Assembly: GCA_031254915.1 (NCBI GenBank)
Contig: JAIRTL010000089.1
Coordinates: 1-32,809, forward strand
DNA: 32,809 nt
From: Planctomycetota bacterium
GTDB taxonomy: Bacteria > Planctomycetota > SZUA-567
Reading direction: 5' to 3'
Made by a program: the position numbers and the translations under genes. The notes under the pieces are model-generated. The model ran no database searches, was not told the origin of the DNA, and saw only the letters and a program-made list of their open reading frames with translations. Below, one piece after another: positions 7,416 to 16,874 of the stretch; the stretch's first letter is position 1; the number at the start of each line of letters is the position of its first letter.

Positions 7416-7996
7416 TTTTCGCCCCTTGTCCGCTTTGTCTCGTGGCGCATGCTGTTTCGTATTTCTTACAGTATACAGTGCATATGCCGCTCCCGGAGGC
7501 GCGGCGGGGAAGCGGACCGGCCGCTTCCGCGTCACCAGGTGTTATCGGCCCCGCGCGCCAGGTTCCGCAGGGTTTTTTAAAAATGGGACGGCCGCGCCGC
7601 CCGGCCGGAATTGCCTACCGGAGAGGCGGTGCGGGAATAACTTTCTGTATGGGAAGGCGTTGGCGCGATCGGCCGCATTTCGGGCAAAAAAGCGCGGAAA
7701 TGATTAATTTTTCTAAAATTCGTTGAAAGGAAGCAAATAAATGCGGAAAATGGTATCTGTCGATGGATGTCCCATAAAATTTCCCGTTTTCATTTTACGG
7801 TTGCGCCGATGCGTGAAATGCGTTCATCTGGTTTCGCCGGGAGCGGAAAACGGTTTTTTTGATTTTATGCGGATTTCTTGCTGCAGGGGGTCGATAAACC
7901 GGTTGAGGGATAGTTTATCCTCGCGGGAAAATTATCGTTTTGGCAGCCCGATGACGGGGAAGTGGGCTCTGACATCAAAACTCCAGGAGGTATCCC
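7416..7996. other. Divergent non-coding region, cheD / lipoprotein gene
   Basis: This 581-bp gap is GC-rich near cheD and distinctly AT-richer from about 7690 to 7990. It contains complementary arms CCGTTTTC (7784-7791) and GAAAACGG (7846-7853), the latter followed by seven Ts, which would form a leader terminator on the plus strand. A frame from 7741, preceded by AAAGGA, runs into the lipoprotein gene in another frame but looks non-coding. Promoters for both flanking genes must lie here; none matches consensus well. Confidence 0.5.
7784..7860 (+). terminator. Possible leader terminator upstream of the lipoprotein gene
   Basis: Eight-base complementary arms (CCGTTTTC / GAAAACGG) enclose 54 nt that can form inner pairs (GATG...CATC), and the right arm is followed directly by TTTTTTT. 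It lies about 135 bp before the lipoprotein start, so it could be an attenuator or the end of a short upstream transcript. The long loop lowers confidence. Confidence 0.3.
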
Positions 7997-8623
7997 ATGA
8001 AGGCAGTTCGTCTGATCGCCGTCCTAATGTGCGGTGCGGCAAGTCTCGCCGTTTTTTCCGGTTGTGAAACGCAGCGTTCGGCGTGCGAACGCGAAAAGCG
8101 CCTCACCGAACGCATGGACGAGATGCAGATGGATCTCGATTCCAAACTGATGGGTATGGGCGGGGAATTGGCCAGCTTCCGCAACAATCCGCCCGTCATC
8201 GTCCAGCAGATGCCGGTGGCGACTGAAACGCCGATCATGACCGCCGCTCCGCAGCCGATGCCGATCGAAAGCATCGCCATCGAGGACGATTACAACCTCA
8301 GCAAGGCGGAACAGCTCGCCGCCATCGCGCGCGCCAACCGCGAGGCCGAGTTCTCCCGTCCGGCGCCGGCGCCGGCGCGTTCCGCCTCGAGCGGCAACCG
8401 CATCCGCGTTCCCGTTCCGGCCCGCACCGTCCAGGCCGCCCTCAAGGAAGCCGGATTCTACAACGGAGCCATCGACGGCAGGATCGGCCGCCAGAGCATC
8501 GCCGCCATCACCGCCTTCCAGCGCAGCCAGGGCATCACCGCCGACGGCATCGTCGGCAGGGTCACTTGGCAGCACCTCCAGGCCTATGTCCCCGCCGGGA
8601 TGTCCACTACCCGCCTGAAGTGA
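7997..8623 (+). CDS. Lipoprotein with C-terminal peptidoglycan-binding domain
   Basis: A 208-residue secreted lipoprotein. The N-terminus MKAVRLIAVLMCGAASLAVFSGCE is a type II signal peptide with lipobox FSGC. A charged, probably coiled-coil segment follows (about 28-60), then a Pro/Ala-rich linker. From about 143 there is a PG_binding_1 domain (VQAALKEAGFYNGAIDGRIG...AITAFQRSQGITADGIVG). The protein probably tethers the membrane to the cell wall. AGGAGG lies 6 nt before the ATG. It is followed by its own terminator and so is probably a single-gene unit. Confidence 0.88.
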   Translation: MKAVRLIAVLMCGAASLAVFSGCETQRSACEREKRLTERMDEMQMDLDSKLMGMGGELASFRNNPPVIVQQMPVATETPIMTAAPQPMPIESIAIEDDYNLSKAEQLAAIARANREAEFSRPAPAPARSASSGNRIRVPVPARTVQAALKEAGFYNGAIDGRIGRQSIAAITAFQRSQGITADGIVGRVTWQHLQAYVPAGMSTTRLK

Positions 8624-8681
8624 CGGCGGACCTGCGGCCCAGGCGGCGTTGCCCGAGGCTGAACATAACGAAGTATTCCAT

Positions 8682-8721
8682 ACGGCAAGCCCTCCGCGTC
8701 GCGGACGGGCTTGCCGTTTTT
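8682..8721 (+). terminator. Rho-independent terminator of the lipoprotein gene
   Basis: Stem ACGGCAAGCCC / GGGCTTGCCGT, extended by TCCGC / GCGGA around a GTC loop, followed by TTTTTAT. It lies about 60 bp after the stop codon. Confidence 0.9.
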
Positions 8722-8820
8722 ATCGCTTCCGGGTATGAATGAATCATCCGTACCAGGTATGCCGGCCCCATGGCCGACCGAATTCCGTGCCGTCGCGTAT
8801 TATGCTCTCGGAGGGTGCCG

Positions 8821-10638
8821 TTGCGCTGGATGTCGTGGTCCCTGTTGGCGTTTGCCGTCGGCGCGCTCGGCGCATGCACAGCCGTTCGCGAGCGATCGGC
8901 GCGTTTTCTTGGCGCGCTCGGGAGCATTGCCGGCTGCGGCCTCGCCCTCTATTCCCTGTCCCTGACCATTTTGCACAGAAACATCGAGACCCGGCTCGTC
9001 GAGTGGACTCTCCCCTACGCGTCCCTGAATTTCGGCATCGACTCCCTGACCGCCTTCTGGTTTTCCCCGGTCGCGGCGGTTCTTGGCCTGTGCGCGCTTT
9101 CCGCCCTTCGCCAGCCGCCGGGCGAATACGCCGCCAACCGCCCGCGCGAACACTGGCTGCTTTTCAATCTCGCCTTCGCCTTTTTCGCGCTTGTCGCGCT
9201 GGCCGGGAACGGCGTTTTTTTCCTCACCGCCTGGGCGCTGGCGCTGGCCGCCGTCTTTTTTCTCTGTCTCGGCGGCGGACGGTGGCGCGGACTGGAACCG
9301 CCCGGTCGGGTGCGGTGGACGACGGCGTATTTCGGCTGGGGCTGTCTTTTGGCCGCGCTTCTCGTGGCGGCGGCCGGTTCCGGCAGCCTGAACTTCCAAT
9401 CCGCCAACTTCACCGGCGCCTCGTCCGACTGGTTCTGGATTCTCCTCCTTGCCGGCTTCGCCGCGCTGGCCGGTCTGTTCCCGTTCTGCCACGGCCACGC
9501 CGATGCGCCGGTCGCCGTGCCCGGCCGGATTGCCGCATTCCCCGAAGGGGCGGTTCCGGCGTTGGCCTTCCATGGACTTGTGCGCCTTTCGCTGCAGACT
9601 GCGACGCCGCCTCCGGCGTGGTTCGGGCCGGCTCTGATCGCGGTCGGCGGCGTCACCGCCGTCTACGCGGGCTGGCGGACGTTGACGCAAAGCGACCTGT
9701 CGCGACTGCTCGCCTGGTCGGCGCTCAAGAATACCGGTCTCGCCGCGCTGGCGATCGGGGCGGGGTTCATTTTCAGGGCGGGCGAGCGGCCGACGCGGAC
9801 GGACTTTTCCATCGCCGCGTTCTTCGTCGCCAATCAGGTCATGTCCGGCGCGCTTCTCTTTTTCTGCGCCGACAATATCAGGCTGCGCGGCGGTTCACGA
9901 AGCCTTCGCCATCTCGGCGGCCTGTTCCGGGCATTGCCGGCGACGGGGACGCTGTTTCTCCTCGGCGCTTTGTGGGCTTCCCTGTTGCCGCCTTTCGGCG
10001 GCTTCGCGGCCGGTTCGCGGATTCTCGCCGACCTCGTGACCGGTCTCACCCTGTCCGACTCCCTCGCCGATGTGCTGCTCTTTGTTTTTGCCGGCGCGAC
10101 GTTGACCGGTGGCGCCGTATTGGGGGCGCTCGCCCTCGGCAGGGCGTTCGGGCTCGTGTTTTTCGGCCAGGCCAAGGCTGGCAGCGCATATCCGTCCAAA
10201 AAGGAAACGCCGTCAAGCCTTGTCGCGCCGATGGGCATGGTGTTTTTCGGCGCTTACCTTGTTTTCGCGACCGGAACCGCCTTTCCGGCGGCGACCAGGG
10301 CAACGCTCGCGGCGTTGACCGTCTTCGCGGCGCTTTTCATCGGCTGGCGTCTGGTGTTTGCGCGCAGGATCGGAAAAGCCGGCAAGGCCGGTGTCGCTGG
10401 ACAGGGCAGGGAAAAGGCGTCCGGAAGCGTCGCCGCATATTCCGCACTCCCGTCGGTCGACGGCGTTTTTCCCGACGCCACCCCGGCGGAGGAAGCGTCC
10501 GGCGTCGAGTCCGATTCGCGGAACGCGTTGCGTCTCCGATTTTCCTGTGCGACGCGCCTGGCGGCCAGCGGGCGGGTGTGGTTGGGCGTTGTCTGTTTCG
10601 CGGTTGTGACGCTGGCGTTATGGCTATGGACACGATGA
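8821..10638 (+). CDS. Divergent HyfB/HycC-like antiporter-type membrane subunit
   Basis: Polytopic protein of about 605 residues resembling the large antiporter-like subunit of group-4 NiFe hydrogenases and complex I. Family traits are FGIDSLTAFWF near the N-terminus, a degenerate PFCHGHADAPVAVPGRIAAF matching the 'PLHxWLPxAHPxAPSPVSA' helix, SDLSRLLAWSALKNTGLA matching 'SDLKRLLAYSSIEN', and LPPFGGF. By eye the channel Lys after the first motif is replaced by Ala, and the usual Glu of the SxEN motif is Lys. A charged low-complexity loop lies near residues 520-580. The start chosen is TTG at 8821, 5 nt after GGAGGG; ATG at 8830 is possible. The next gene overlaps it. Confidence 0.75.
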   Translation: MRWMSWSLLAFAVGALGACTAVRERSARFLGALGSIAGCGLALYSLSLTILHRNIETRLVEWTLPYASLNFGIDSLTAFWFSPVAAVLGLCALSALRQPPGEYAANRPREHWLLFNLAFAFFALVALAGNGVFFLTAWALALAAVFFLCLGGGRWRGLEPPGRVRWTTAYFGWGCLLAALLVAAAGSGSLNFQSANFTGASSDWFWILLLAGFAALAGLFPFCHGHADAPVAVPGRIAAFPEGAVPALAFHGLVRLSLQTATPPPAWFGPALIAVGGVTAVYAGWRTLTQSDLSRLLAWSALKNTGLAALAIGAGFIFRAGERPTRTDFSIAAFFVANQVMSGALLFFCADNIRLRGGSRSLRHLGGLFRALPATGTLFLLGALWASLLPPFGGFAAGSRILADLVTGLTLSDSLADVLLFVFAGATLTGGAVLGALALGRAFGLVFFGQAKAGSAYPSKKETPSSLVAPMGMVFFGAYLVFATGTAFPAATRATLAALTVFAALFIGWRLVFARRIGKAGKAGVAGQGREKASGSVAAYSALPSVDGVFPDATPAEEASGVESDSRNALRLRFSCATRLAASGRVWLGVVCFAVVTLALWLWTR

Positions 10639-11540
10639 TGTCGTCGCTAATATCGTGGGCCGCGATTCTTCTGTCTCTGGCGCTCTGTCCGCTGTTCAGC
10701 GGGTTCGTCGACAGGATGACCGCGTTTTTCGCCGGCCGGGACGGGGACGGCATGCTCCAACCGTATCGCGACCTCCTGACGCTGGCGCGTAAACGCGGCA
10801 GGCGCGTGATGTTCATCGATGGCGTGATTCCGGCCGGTGTGTTGACGGCCTCCTGTCTCCTGCTCTTCACGACGCCGTTGGGGACGGAAGCGTCGGCGCT
10901 TTCGTTCCCCGGCGATTTCGCGCTGTGGATGGTTGCGTTGGCGTCGGGCCGGACGTTCGGCGTCGCCGCCGCCTTCGGGCGAAGCGGTTTTCCCGGGTTC
11001 GGCGCCGGACGGCTTGCCATACGATCCACGCTTGTCTGCATAACGGCGTTCGCCGCCCTTGCAACCATTCTCGCCGTCGGCGACGGAACTTCGCTCGCGG
11101 CGGCGCTGGAAGGGCTTACCGGCCGGGCGCGCGCAGACTATATCGTCGCGTTGCTTGCCGCCTCGTTCGCTTTCGCCGTCGCCACGCTCGCGGAATCGGG
11201 GAAAGCTCCGTTCGACGATCTCGCGGGATGGGAGCCGAAGCTGGCGCATGACGCGGTCGAGCGCGATTTCGGGGGCCCGGAACTGGCCATGCTCAAATAT
11301 GCGGAACATTTGAAATTGTGGACGCTGGGCTGCATGGCGGTGCAGATCGCCTTGCCGCGGCTCGACCTCGATCCGCTCGATGCGGCGAGGGTCTTCGCCG
11401 GGCTCGCCGTTTTCGGCGCGCTTGCCGGGCTTGCGGGCGCGTTCGCGCCGAGGCTTGACGGCAAACGCTCCGTCTTGGCGCTCGGAGCGGCGTGCGCCCT
11501 GGCGGTCATGTCGCCGTTTTTGGCCTGGATCCGAATATGA
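10635..11540 (+). CDS. HyfC/HycD-like (NuoH-like) membrane subunit
   Basis: Membrane protein of about 301 residues resembling the NuoH-type subunit that anchors the catalytic arm in group-4 hydrogenases; length matches HycD/HyfC (about 307). Recognisable blocks are PLFSGFVDRM and LQPYRDLLTLARK near the N-terminus. Later come AESGKAPFDD and a long HDAVERDFGGPELAMLKYAEHLKL stretch, which parallels 'ETGRIPVDNP...HEAMVLEYSGRDLALIEWAASLKL'. This is the best conserved of the three subunits. The start is placed at the ATG overlapping the previous stop (ATGA, 10635-10638), with in-frame ATGs at 10620 and 10626 as alternatives. The next gene follows 25 bp downstream. Confidence 0.8.
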   Translation: MMSSLISWAAILLSLALCPLFSGFVDRMTAFFAGRDGDGMLQPYRDLLTLARKRGRRVMFIDGVIPAGVLTASCLLLFTTPLGTEASALSFPGDFALWMVALASGRTFGVAAAFGRSGFPGFGAGRLAIRSTLVCITAFAALATILAVGDGTSLAAALEGLTGRARADYIVALLAASFAFAVATLAESGKAPFDDLAGWEPKLAHDAVERDFGGPELAMLKYAEHLKLWTLGCMAVQIALPRLDLDPLDAARVFAGLAVFGALAGLAGAFAPRLDGKRSVLALGAACALAVMSPFLAWIRI

Positions 11541-11565
11541 ACGACAGAAGGGGGAATCCCGCCGC

Positions 11566-12948
11566 ATGATCCGTTTGCTGCCGCTTCTCGCTCCCTTGTT
11601 GGCGGTTCTGTCCGCGTCCGCCCTGCCGGATTCGGGAAGGGCGTTCCGCGTTCTTGTTCTTCCCCTCGCCGCCGCGCTGCAACTGGCGCTGGCGATGTGC
11701 ATGCTTATTTTCCCCGGATTTTCGCGGTCCTTCTCCTTCGGCAGGTATGGCATTGAATTCCTCGCCCTCGCATCGGCCGTGCTTTTTGCCGTATCGCTGC
11801 GCATTACCGTCGACTTGCCGACACAACGGGACGGTGCGCCGGCCAAGTCCGTCCGCATCGCCTGCACGGCAGCCGCGCTTGTCCTGCTGGCGGCGACGGC
11901 CTTGTGCATGGCGGGCGGGATCATTTCATCTCTGATCGTTCTGGCCGGCATGACGCTGGCGCTTGCGCCGATGACGGGGTTTCTCGGGTTGTCCGTGGGG
12001 ATCGCCGACAGGTTTTTCATGCTGGCGGCGCTGGCGCTGGCGTCGACGTTTGGCGGAGCGCTCCTGGTTTTCGCCGGCCAGGTTCGCGCGGGGATGCTTT
12101 TCGCCGCCGTCGGATTGGCATCCCTCATGCTCGCCCAGCCCCTCGCCGCGTGGCTGCCGGATCTCCTGCTGCGCGCCCCGACGCCGGTTCGCGGCCTCGC
12201 CGCCGGCGTCGTCCCGCCGGGCGCGTTTCTGGTTCTTCTTCGTATCCGCGACTCGGCAACCGCCGCGGACGGCAGAATTCACGCCGGGGCGCTCATGTCG
12301 GCTCTCGGCGCAATCGCTGTCGCGGCGGCCTTGCCGGTCCTTCTCCTGGCCCGCTCGCGCCCGGGCCTTCTCTGCGGCGTCTTCTCCCTGCATGCGGGTT
12401 TCGCCCTGTTCTGTCTTGGCGGAGGCGGCGTCATGGCTGGAGTGGCCGCATACCATGTCTTCGCCTTCGCGCCAGTCGCGGCCGCGCTCGTCATGTCCAT
12501 GGGATGCACGCCCGGCTGCCGCCGTGGCGATTCCGTCGGGGGGGGCGGCGCGGCGCGGTCCCTGTGGTTGTGCGGCGGCATGGCTTGTCTTTGCCTGCCG
12601 CCGTTCGGAACCTTCCCGACGCTTCTTCAGGCGTGCGGCTTTCTCATCGGCGCGGGCGACGGCTGGATCGTTGCCGTCATCGGCGCGGCGCTGACGCTTG
12701 TCGCGTACAAATTCCTCGCGCTTGCGTCAACCGCCGGCGGCTTCCGGGAGACGGACGGAAAGGCGGGAGAGGCGACCGCCGACTTGAGCGCTCCGGAAGA
12801 CGCCGACGGCGAAACCGGCTCCGACTTCCCGTGGGAGCTGGTTCCGCCGCTGCCGCTGCTTTTCGCGTCGGCGTTGCTGGGCGTGGCTTCCCCGGAATGG
12901 CTTGGCGGTCTGATTTTCGCCGTCGGAACGCCGGGAATGCCGCCATGA
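11566..12948 (+). CDS. Divergent HyfF-like antiporter-type membrane subunit
   Basis: A 460-residue, very hydrophobic protein with about a dozen membrane spans, third in the hyfB-hyfC-like series. It retains weak antiporter-family landmarks: QPLAAWLPDLLLRAPTPVRGLAAGV (compare '[24 protein letters not shown]'), GVAAYHVFAFA and LPPFGTFPTLLQ. HyfF is usually about 525 residues, so this version is shorter. The expected charged residue in the helix after the first motif is absent. A Gly/Asp-rich loop lies near 390-420. The start at 11566 follows AGGGGG by about 10 nt. No large or small hydrogenase subunit gene follows; the next gene is unrelated. Confidence 0.65.
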   Translation: MIRLLPLLAPLLAVLSASALPDSGRAFRVLVLPLAAALQLALAMCMLIFPGFSRSFSFGRYGIEFLALASAVLFAVSLRITVDLPTQRDGAPAKSVRIACTAAALVLLAATALCMAGGIISSLIVLAGMTLALAPMTGFLGLSVGIADRFFMLAALALASTFGGALLVFAGQVRAGMLFAAVGLASLMLAQPLAAWLPDLLLRAPTPVRGLAAGVVPPGAFLVLLRIRDSATAADGRIHAGALMSALGAIAVAAALPVLLLARSRPGLLCGVFSLHAGFALFCLGGGGVMAGVAAYHVFAFAPVAAALVMSMGCTPGCRRGDSVGGGGAARSLWLCGGMACLCLPPFGTFPTLLQACGFLIGAGDGWIVAVIGAALTLVAYKFLALASTAGGFRETDGKAGEATADLSAPEDADGETGSDFPWELVPPLPLLFASALLGVASPEWLGGLIFAVGTPGMPP

Positions 12949-13015
12949 CGGCCGCCCGGCCGCATGCATCGTCGCGGTTGCGCTGACAACGGCGCGACGG
13001 AATGAGGGGTTGGAA

Positions 13016-13510
13016 ATGGCGGATCAATCTGAACGCGGAGACGGCGGCTTCACCCTGTGGGTCGACGCTGACGCGACGCCGCGCGAAGTGCGCGGCTTGA
13101 CCATGCGCACCGCCGAGCGGCGGCGGCTGGCGGCGGCGTTTGTCGCCAATTCGTGGATGCGCGTCCCGGAATCGCAATTTCTCCGGTTTGTCCTCGTCCC
13201 GGCGGGTGCTGACAAGGCTGACGATCATATTGTCGAAAAGGCGCGCGGCAACGATCTCGTGGTGACGGACGACATTCCGTTGGCGGCGCGCCTCGTCGAG
13301 GCCGGAGTGCTGGCGTTGAATTCGCGCGGCGAGGTGATCGATTCGGGCAATATCGGCGAACGCCTCGCCATGCGCAACTTGATGACCGAGCTTCGTTCCG
13401 CCGGCGTGCAAACCGGCGGCCCCAAGGAATACGGCCGAGCCGATCTTCAGCGCTTCGCAAACGCGCTCGACCGCATCCTCACGCGGATCGCGAAATTAGG
13501 CCGGGGGTAA
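13016..13510 (+). CDS. YaiI/YqxD family protein (UPF0178)
   Basis: A 164-residue PIN-like fold protein of unknown biochemical role, widespread in bacteria. Family features are LWVDADATPREVR near the N-terminus, ADDHIVEKARGNDLVVTDDIPLA in the middle and ALNSRGEVIDSGNIGERLAMRNLMTELR, ending with the ADLQRFANALDRIL helix. The ATG at 13016 lies 6 nt after GAGGGG; an in-frame TTG at 13010 sits right on that site and is unlikely. It is 17 bp upstream of the FMN enzyme gene and probably cotranscribed with it. Confidence 0.88.
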   Translation: MADQSERGDGGFTLWVDADATPREVRGLTMRTAERRRLAAAFVANSWMRVPESQFLRFVLVPAGADKADDHIVEKARGNDLVVTDDIPLAARLVEAGVLALNSRGEVIDSGNIGERLAMRNLMTELRSAGVQTGGPKEYGRADLQRFANALDRILTRIAKLGRG

Positions 13511-13527
13511 TCTGACAGGAAAAATAT

Positions 13528-14508
13528 ATGCCGAAATCCATTGATGAACATGGTTGCGAAAAGGTGGCGGCGAGCGGACTTGACTTTACATTTGTGAACA
13601 AAAAACCGGGCAATCCGTCTCGCCTCGCACGGGAATGCTTCGATTCCCTGGTGGTCGAACTGCGCATGATCAACGCGGTCGAAGCGTCAATTGAAACGCG
13701 GCTGTTCGGGGAAACGTTCGCGTCGCCTGTCATGCCGGCCGCATTGTCGGGCCTCGATCGCCTGCGGCCGGGCGGCCTTGTGGATGCAGCCGACGCCGCC
13801 AAGGCCGCCGGAGTCCCTGTGTGGATCGGCGTCGGCGAAGAGGATGAACTGCGCCGCGTCGTCGATACAGGTGCGAAAGCGATCAAAGTGCTGAAGCCGG
13901 TCAGGAACACAGAAGCGGTGCTCGATTGGATTGGCAAGGCGCAACGTTCCGGCGTCATGGCGGTGGGCATGGACGTGTCGTTCGGATTCGGGATGAAAAA
14001 TGGCTACGCGCCGGAACCGGTGCGCCCACAATCGCTCGCCGATCTGCGTGCCTACGTGGCGGCGACTTCCCTACCGTTCATTGTCAAGGGCGTCCTTTCT
14101 GTCCAGGATGCGCAAAAGGCGCTCGACGCGGGGGCTAAAGGTATCGTCGTCTCCAATCAAGGCGGCACGGTTCTGGATTGGACTGCTCCGCCCCTTATGG
14201 TATTGCCGGATATCGTAAAAACAGTCGGCGCGCGCATTCCTGTTTTTCTTGACGGCGGCGTCGCCGGCGGGCTGGATGCGTACAAGGCGGTCGCGCTGGG
14301 GGCGGACGGCGTGTGCGTCGGTGGGGCACTGCTTCCCGCGCTGGCCGCAGAAGGAGCGGCGGGAGTTAAAAAAACACTGGCCGCCTTTTCCTCTGAACTG
14401 AGAAGGGCGGTAAGCATGACAGGCTTTTCCTCCCTCGCCGCCGTCGATGCGTCCGCGCTACGGAGCGTTTCGCCATGGGGTGGAAAATTTCTCGTCCAAT
14501 GTGACTGA
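13528..14508 (+). CDS. FMN-dependent alpha-hydroxy-acid oxidase-like protein lacking catalytic His
   Basis: TIM-barrel flavoprotein of the lactate oxidase/glycolate oxidase family, 326 residues (family 320-380). FMN-binding features are present: PVMPAALSGLDRL at the N-side, PFIVKGVLSVQDAQKALDAGAKGIVVSN with phosphate/flavin Lys187, and FLDGGVAGGLDAYKAVALGADGVCVGGALL at the phosphate loop. The catalytic SNHGGR motif reads SNQGGT, so the general base His is Gln211 (CAA) and the substrate-binding Arg is Thr214. Flavin binding may persist without the normal oxidation. It could act on a different substrate or be decaying, although the frame is intact. Its partner is the YaiI-like gene just upstream. 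Confidence 0.85.
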   Translation: MPKSIDEHGCEKVAASGLDFTFVNKKPGNPSRLARECFDSLVVELRMINAVEASIETRLFGETFASPVMPAALSGLDRLRPGGLVDAADAAKAAGVPVWIGVGEEDELRRVVDTGAKAIKVLKPVRNTEAVLDWIGKAQRSGVMAVGMDVSFGFGMKNGYAPEPVRPQSLADLRAYVAATSLPFIVKGVLSVQDAQKALDAGAKGIVVSNQGGTVLDWTAPPLMVLPDIVKTVGARIPVFLDGGVAGGLDAYKAVALGADGVCVGGALLPALAAEGAAGVKKTLAAFSSELRRAVSMTGFSSLAAVDASALRSVSPWGGKFLVQCD

Positions 14509-14586
14509 CGCGGTTCGGAGCATCCGGCATATTTCAGTGTCGCCCTCTGCCCCGCTTCAATACGGGAAAAAAATATCTATTCCCGC

Positions 14587-14615
14587 TTGCGCGGTATTTC
14601 GGCTCGTGCTATAAT
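14587..14615 (+). promoter_or_regulatory. Sigma-70-type promoter of gapA
   Basis: A perfect TATAAT at 14610-14615, with TTGCGC 17 bp upstream at 14587-14592. Transcription would begin near 14622, giving a leader of about 127 nt before gapA. The first bases of that leader open the hairpin described at 14624-14683. Confidence 0.7.
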
Positions 14616-14623
14616 GCGTTGCC

Positions 14624-15753
<1,130 letters not shown>

Positions 15754-15790
15754 CCCGCTACGGATCGACAACGAAACAAGAGTATTCACG

Positions 15791-15820
15791 AAACGGGCGG
15801 CCGCCAGGCCGCCCGTTTTT
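15791..15820 (+). terminator. Rho-independent terminator of gapA
   Basis: Stem AAACGGGCGGC / GCCGCCCGTTT with a short CGCCAG loop and TTTTT at the end, about 40 bp after the stop codon. Confidence 0.92.
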
Positions 15821-15877
15821 CATCAGCCGCGATACAGGCGAATTCGGGGCCGGACGCCCGCAATGGAGGAAGCAGCC

Positions 15878-16543
15878 ATGTTCTTTTCGCAAAAAAGCCT
15901 GCATTTTCTTGACGAAAATCACCGGCGCAACGACCGGGAATGGTTCTTCGAGCACAAGGACGAGTTCGAAAAATACGTCAGGCGGCCTATGCTTGATTTG
16001 GCGCGGGATTTGATCCCGACCATGCTCGATATCGACCCGCTTCTCAACGTCGACCCGAAGCGCGCCGTATGCCGGATTTATCGCGATTGCCGGCGCATGA
16101 CGCGGAACAAGACAATGTTCAAGCGCGCCCTGTGGTGGGTGTTTCAACGCTCGAAAGGGATGACGCATCCGGTGTGGTTTTTCGAATTCACGCCCGATTT
16201 CCATCATTACGGTTGCGGCTACTACGCCGCGCCGCCGGGGGTTATGGAGCGCATACGCCAACTCGTCCTCGCCGGAGACAAACGCTATCTCGAAGCGCGT
16301 GACGCGCTCGACCGGCTGCCCGCGTTCAAAATCGACGGTGACTTCTACAAGCGTCAGCGCTTTCCGGACGCCCCGGAAAAGGACCGCGACTGGTTGGAAC
16401 GAAAGAGCGTCACCGCGCTTCATTACAGCGAGGACACGCGGCGCTTGTTCTCGAAAAACCTCGCCGCCGTCGTCGCCGAATCATTCCGTAAACTCGCGCC
16501 AGTGTATGCGTTCCTCATGCATGCGCATGAAACCGCCAATTGA
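15878..16543 (+). CDS. DUF2461 (TIGR02453) family protein
   Basis: A 221-residue protein of unknown function. It matches the DUF2461 pattern: FLDENHRRNDREWFFEHKDEFEKYVRRPMLDL near the N-terminus, then CRIYRDCRRMTRNKTMFK ('RiyRDvRFskDKtPyk' in typical members), then FEFTPDFHHYGCGYYAAPP. The start is the ATG at 15878, about 7 nt after GGAGGA. Its 3' end touches the IS5-type fragment on the opposite strand, which begins right at its stop, so the insertion may have removed downstream sequence. The protein's end looks complete (about 220 residues is usual). Confidence 0.82.
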   Translation: MFFSQKSLHFLDENHRRNDREWFFEHKDEFEKYVRRPMLDLARDLIPTMLDIDPLLNVDPKRAVCRIYRDCRRMTRNKTMFKRALWWVFQRSKGMTHPVWFFEFTPDFHHYGCGYYAAPPGVMERIRQLVLAGDKRYLEARDALDRLPAFKIDGDFYKRQRFPDAPEKDRDWLERKSVTALHYSEDTRRLFSKNLAAVVAESFRKLAPVYAFLMHAHETAN

Positions 16544-16874
16544 GGCTGTACATCTTGTTCTTGTCGTTTTTCTTCTGATTGTAAAGACACGTCGCAAAGG
16601 CGAGAATCTCCTCGAAGATTCGCCCCAACAACGCGTCCCCGGCGATCTTCCGGCCAATATCGCGAATCACCCGCCCCAGCATGGTCTTCAGGCGACGGAC
16701 TTCGCGCATCGCCCGCCGGTTCTGGCGGGCATGGAAATAACGCCCGGACTTCGCCAACGCCCTCTTGGAGACGCGCCCATAGGTCTGGCGAAAGCTCACC
16801 CCCTGCCGCTTCGCCAACCTGGTCAACTTCTTGAGCATGGCGTGGTACAGCTTGGCGTCGGTGGGATAGGATAT
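16544..16874 (-). mobile_element. IS5-type transposase fragment
   Basis: An open stretch of about 110 codons matches the part of IS5-group transposases that reads 'YPTDAKL...KLVRLAKRHGVxLRQSY'. Here it is ISYPTDAKLYHAMLKKL, RLAKRQGVSFRQTYGRV, LGRVIRDIGRKIAG and NQKKNDKNKMYSL. The start of the transposase and everything after DKNKMYSL (the catalytic C-terminal half and right inverted repeat) are missing. The match stops exactly at the end of the DUF2461 gene. No terminal inverted repeats or target duplication were found. It is a dead remnant. Confidence 0.8.

Noticed and set aside
7741-8067. Possible 108-residue protein with AAAGGA upstream
   Set aside because: It overlaps the start of the lipoprotein gene in another frame, lies in a region with leader-like structure, and its sequence has no recognisable fold. 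It is treated as non-coding.
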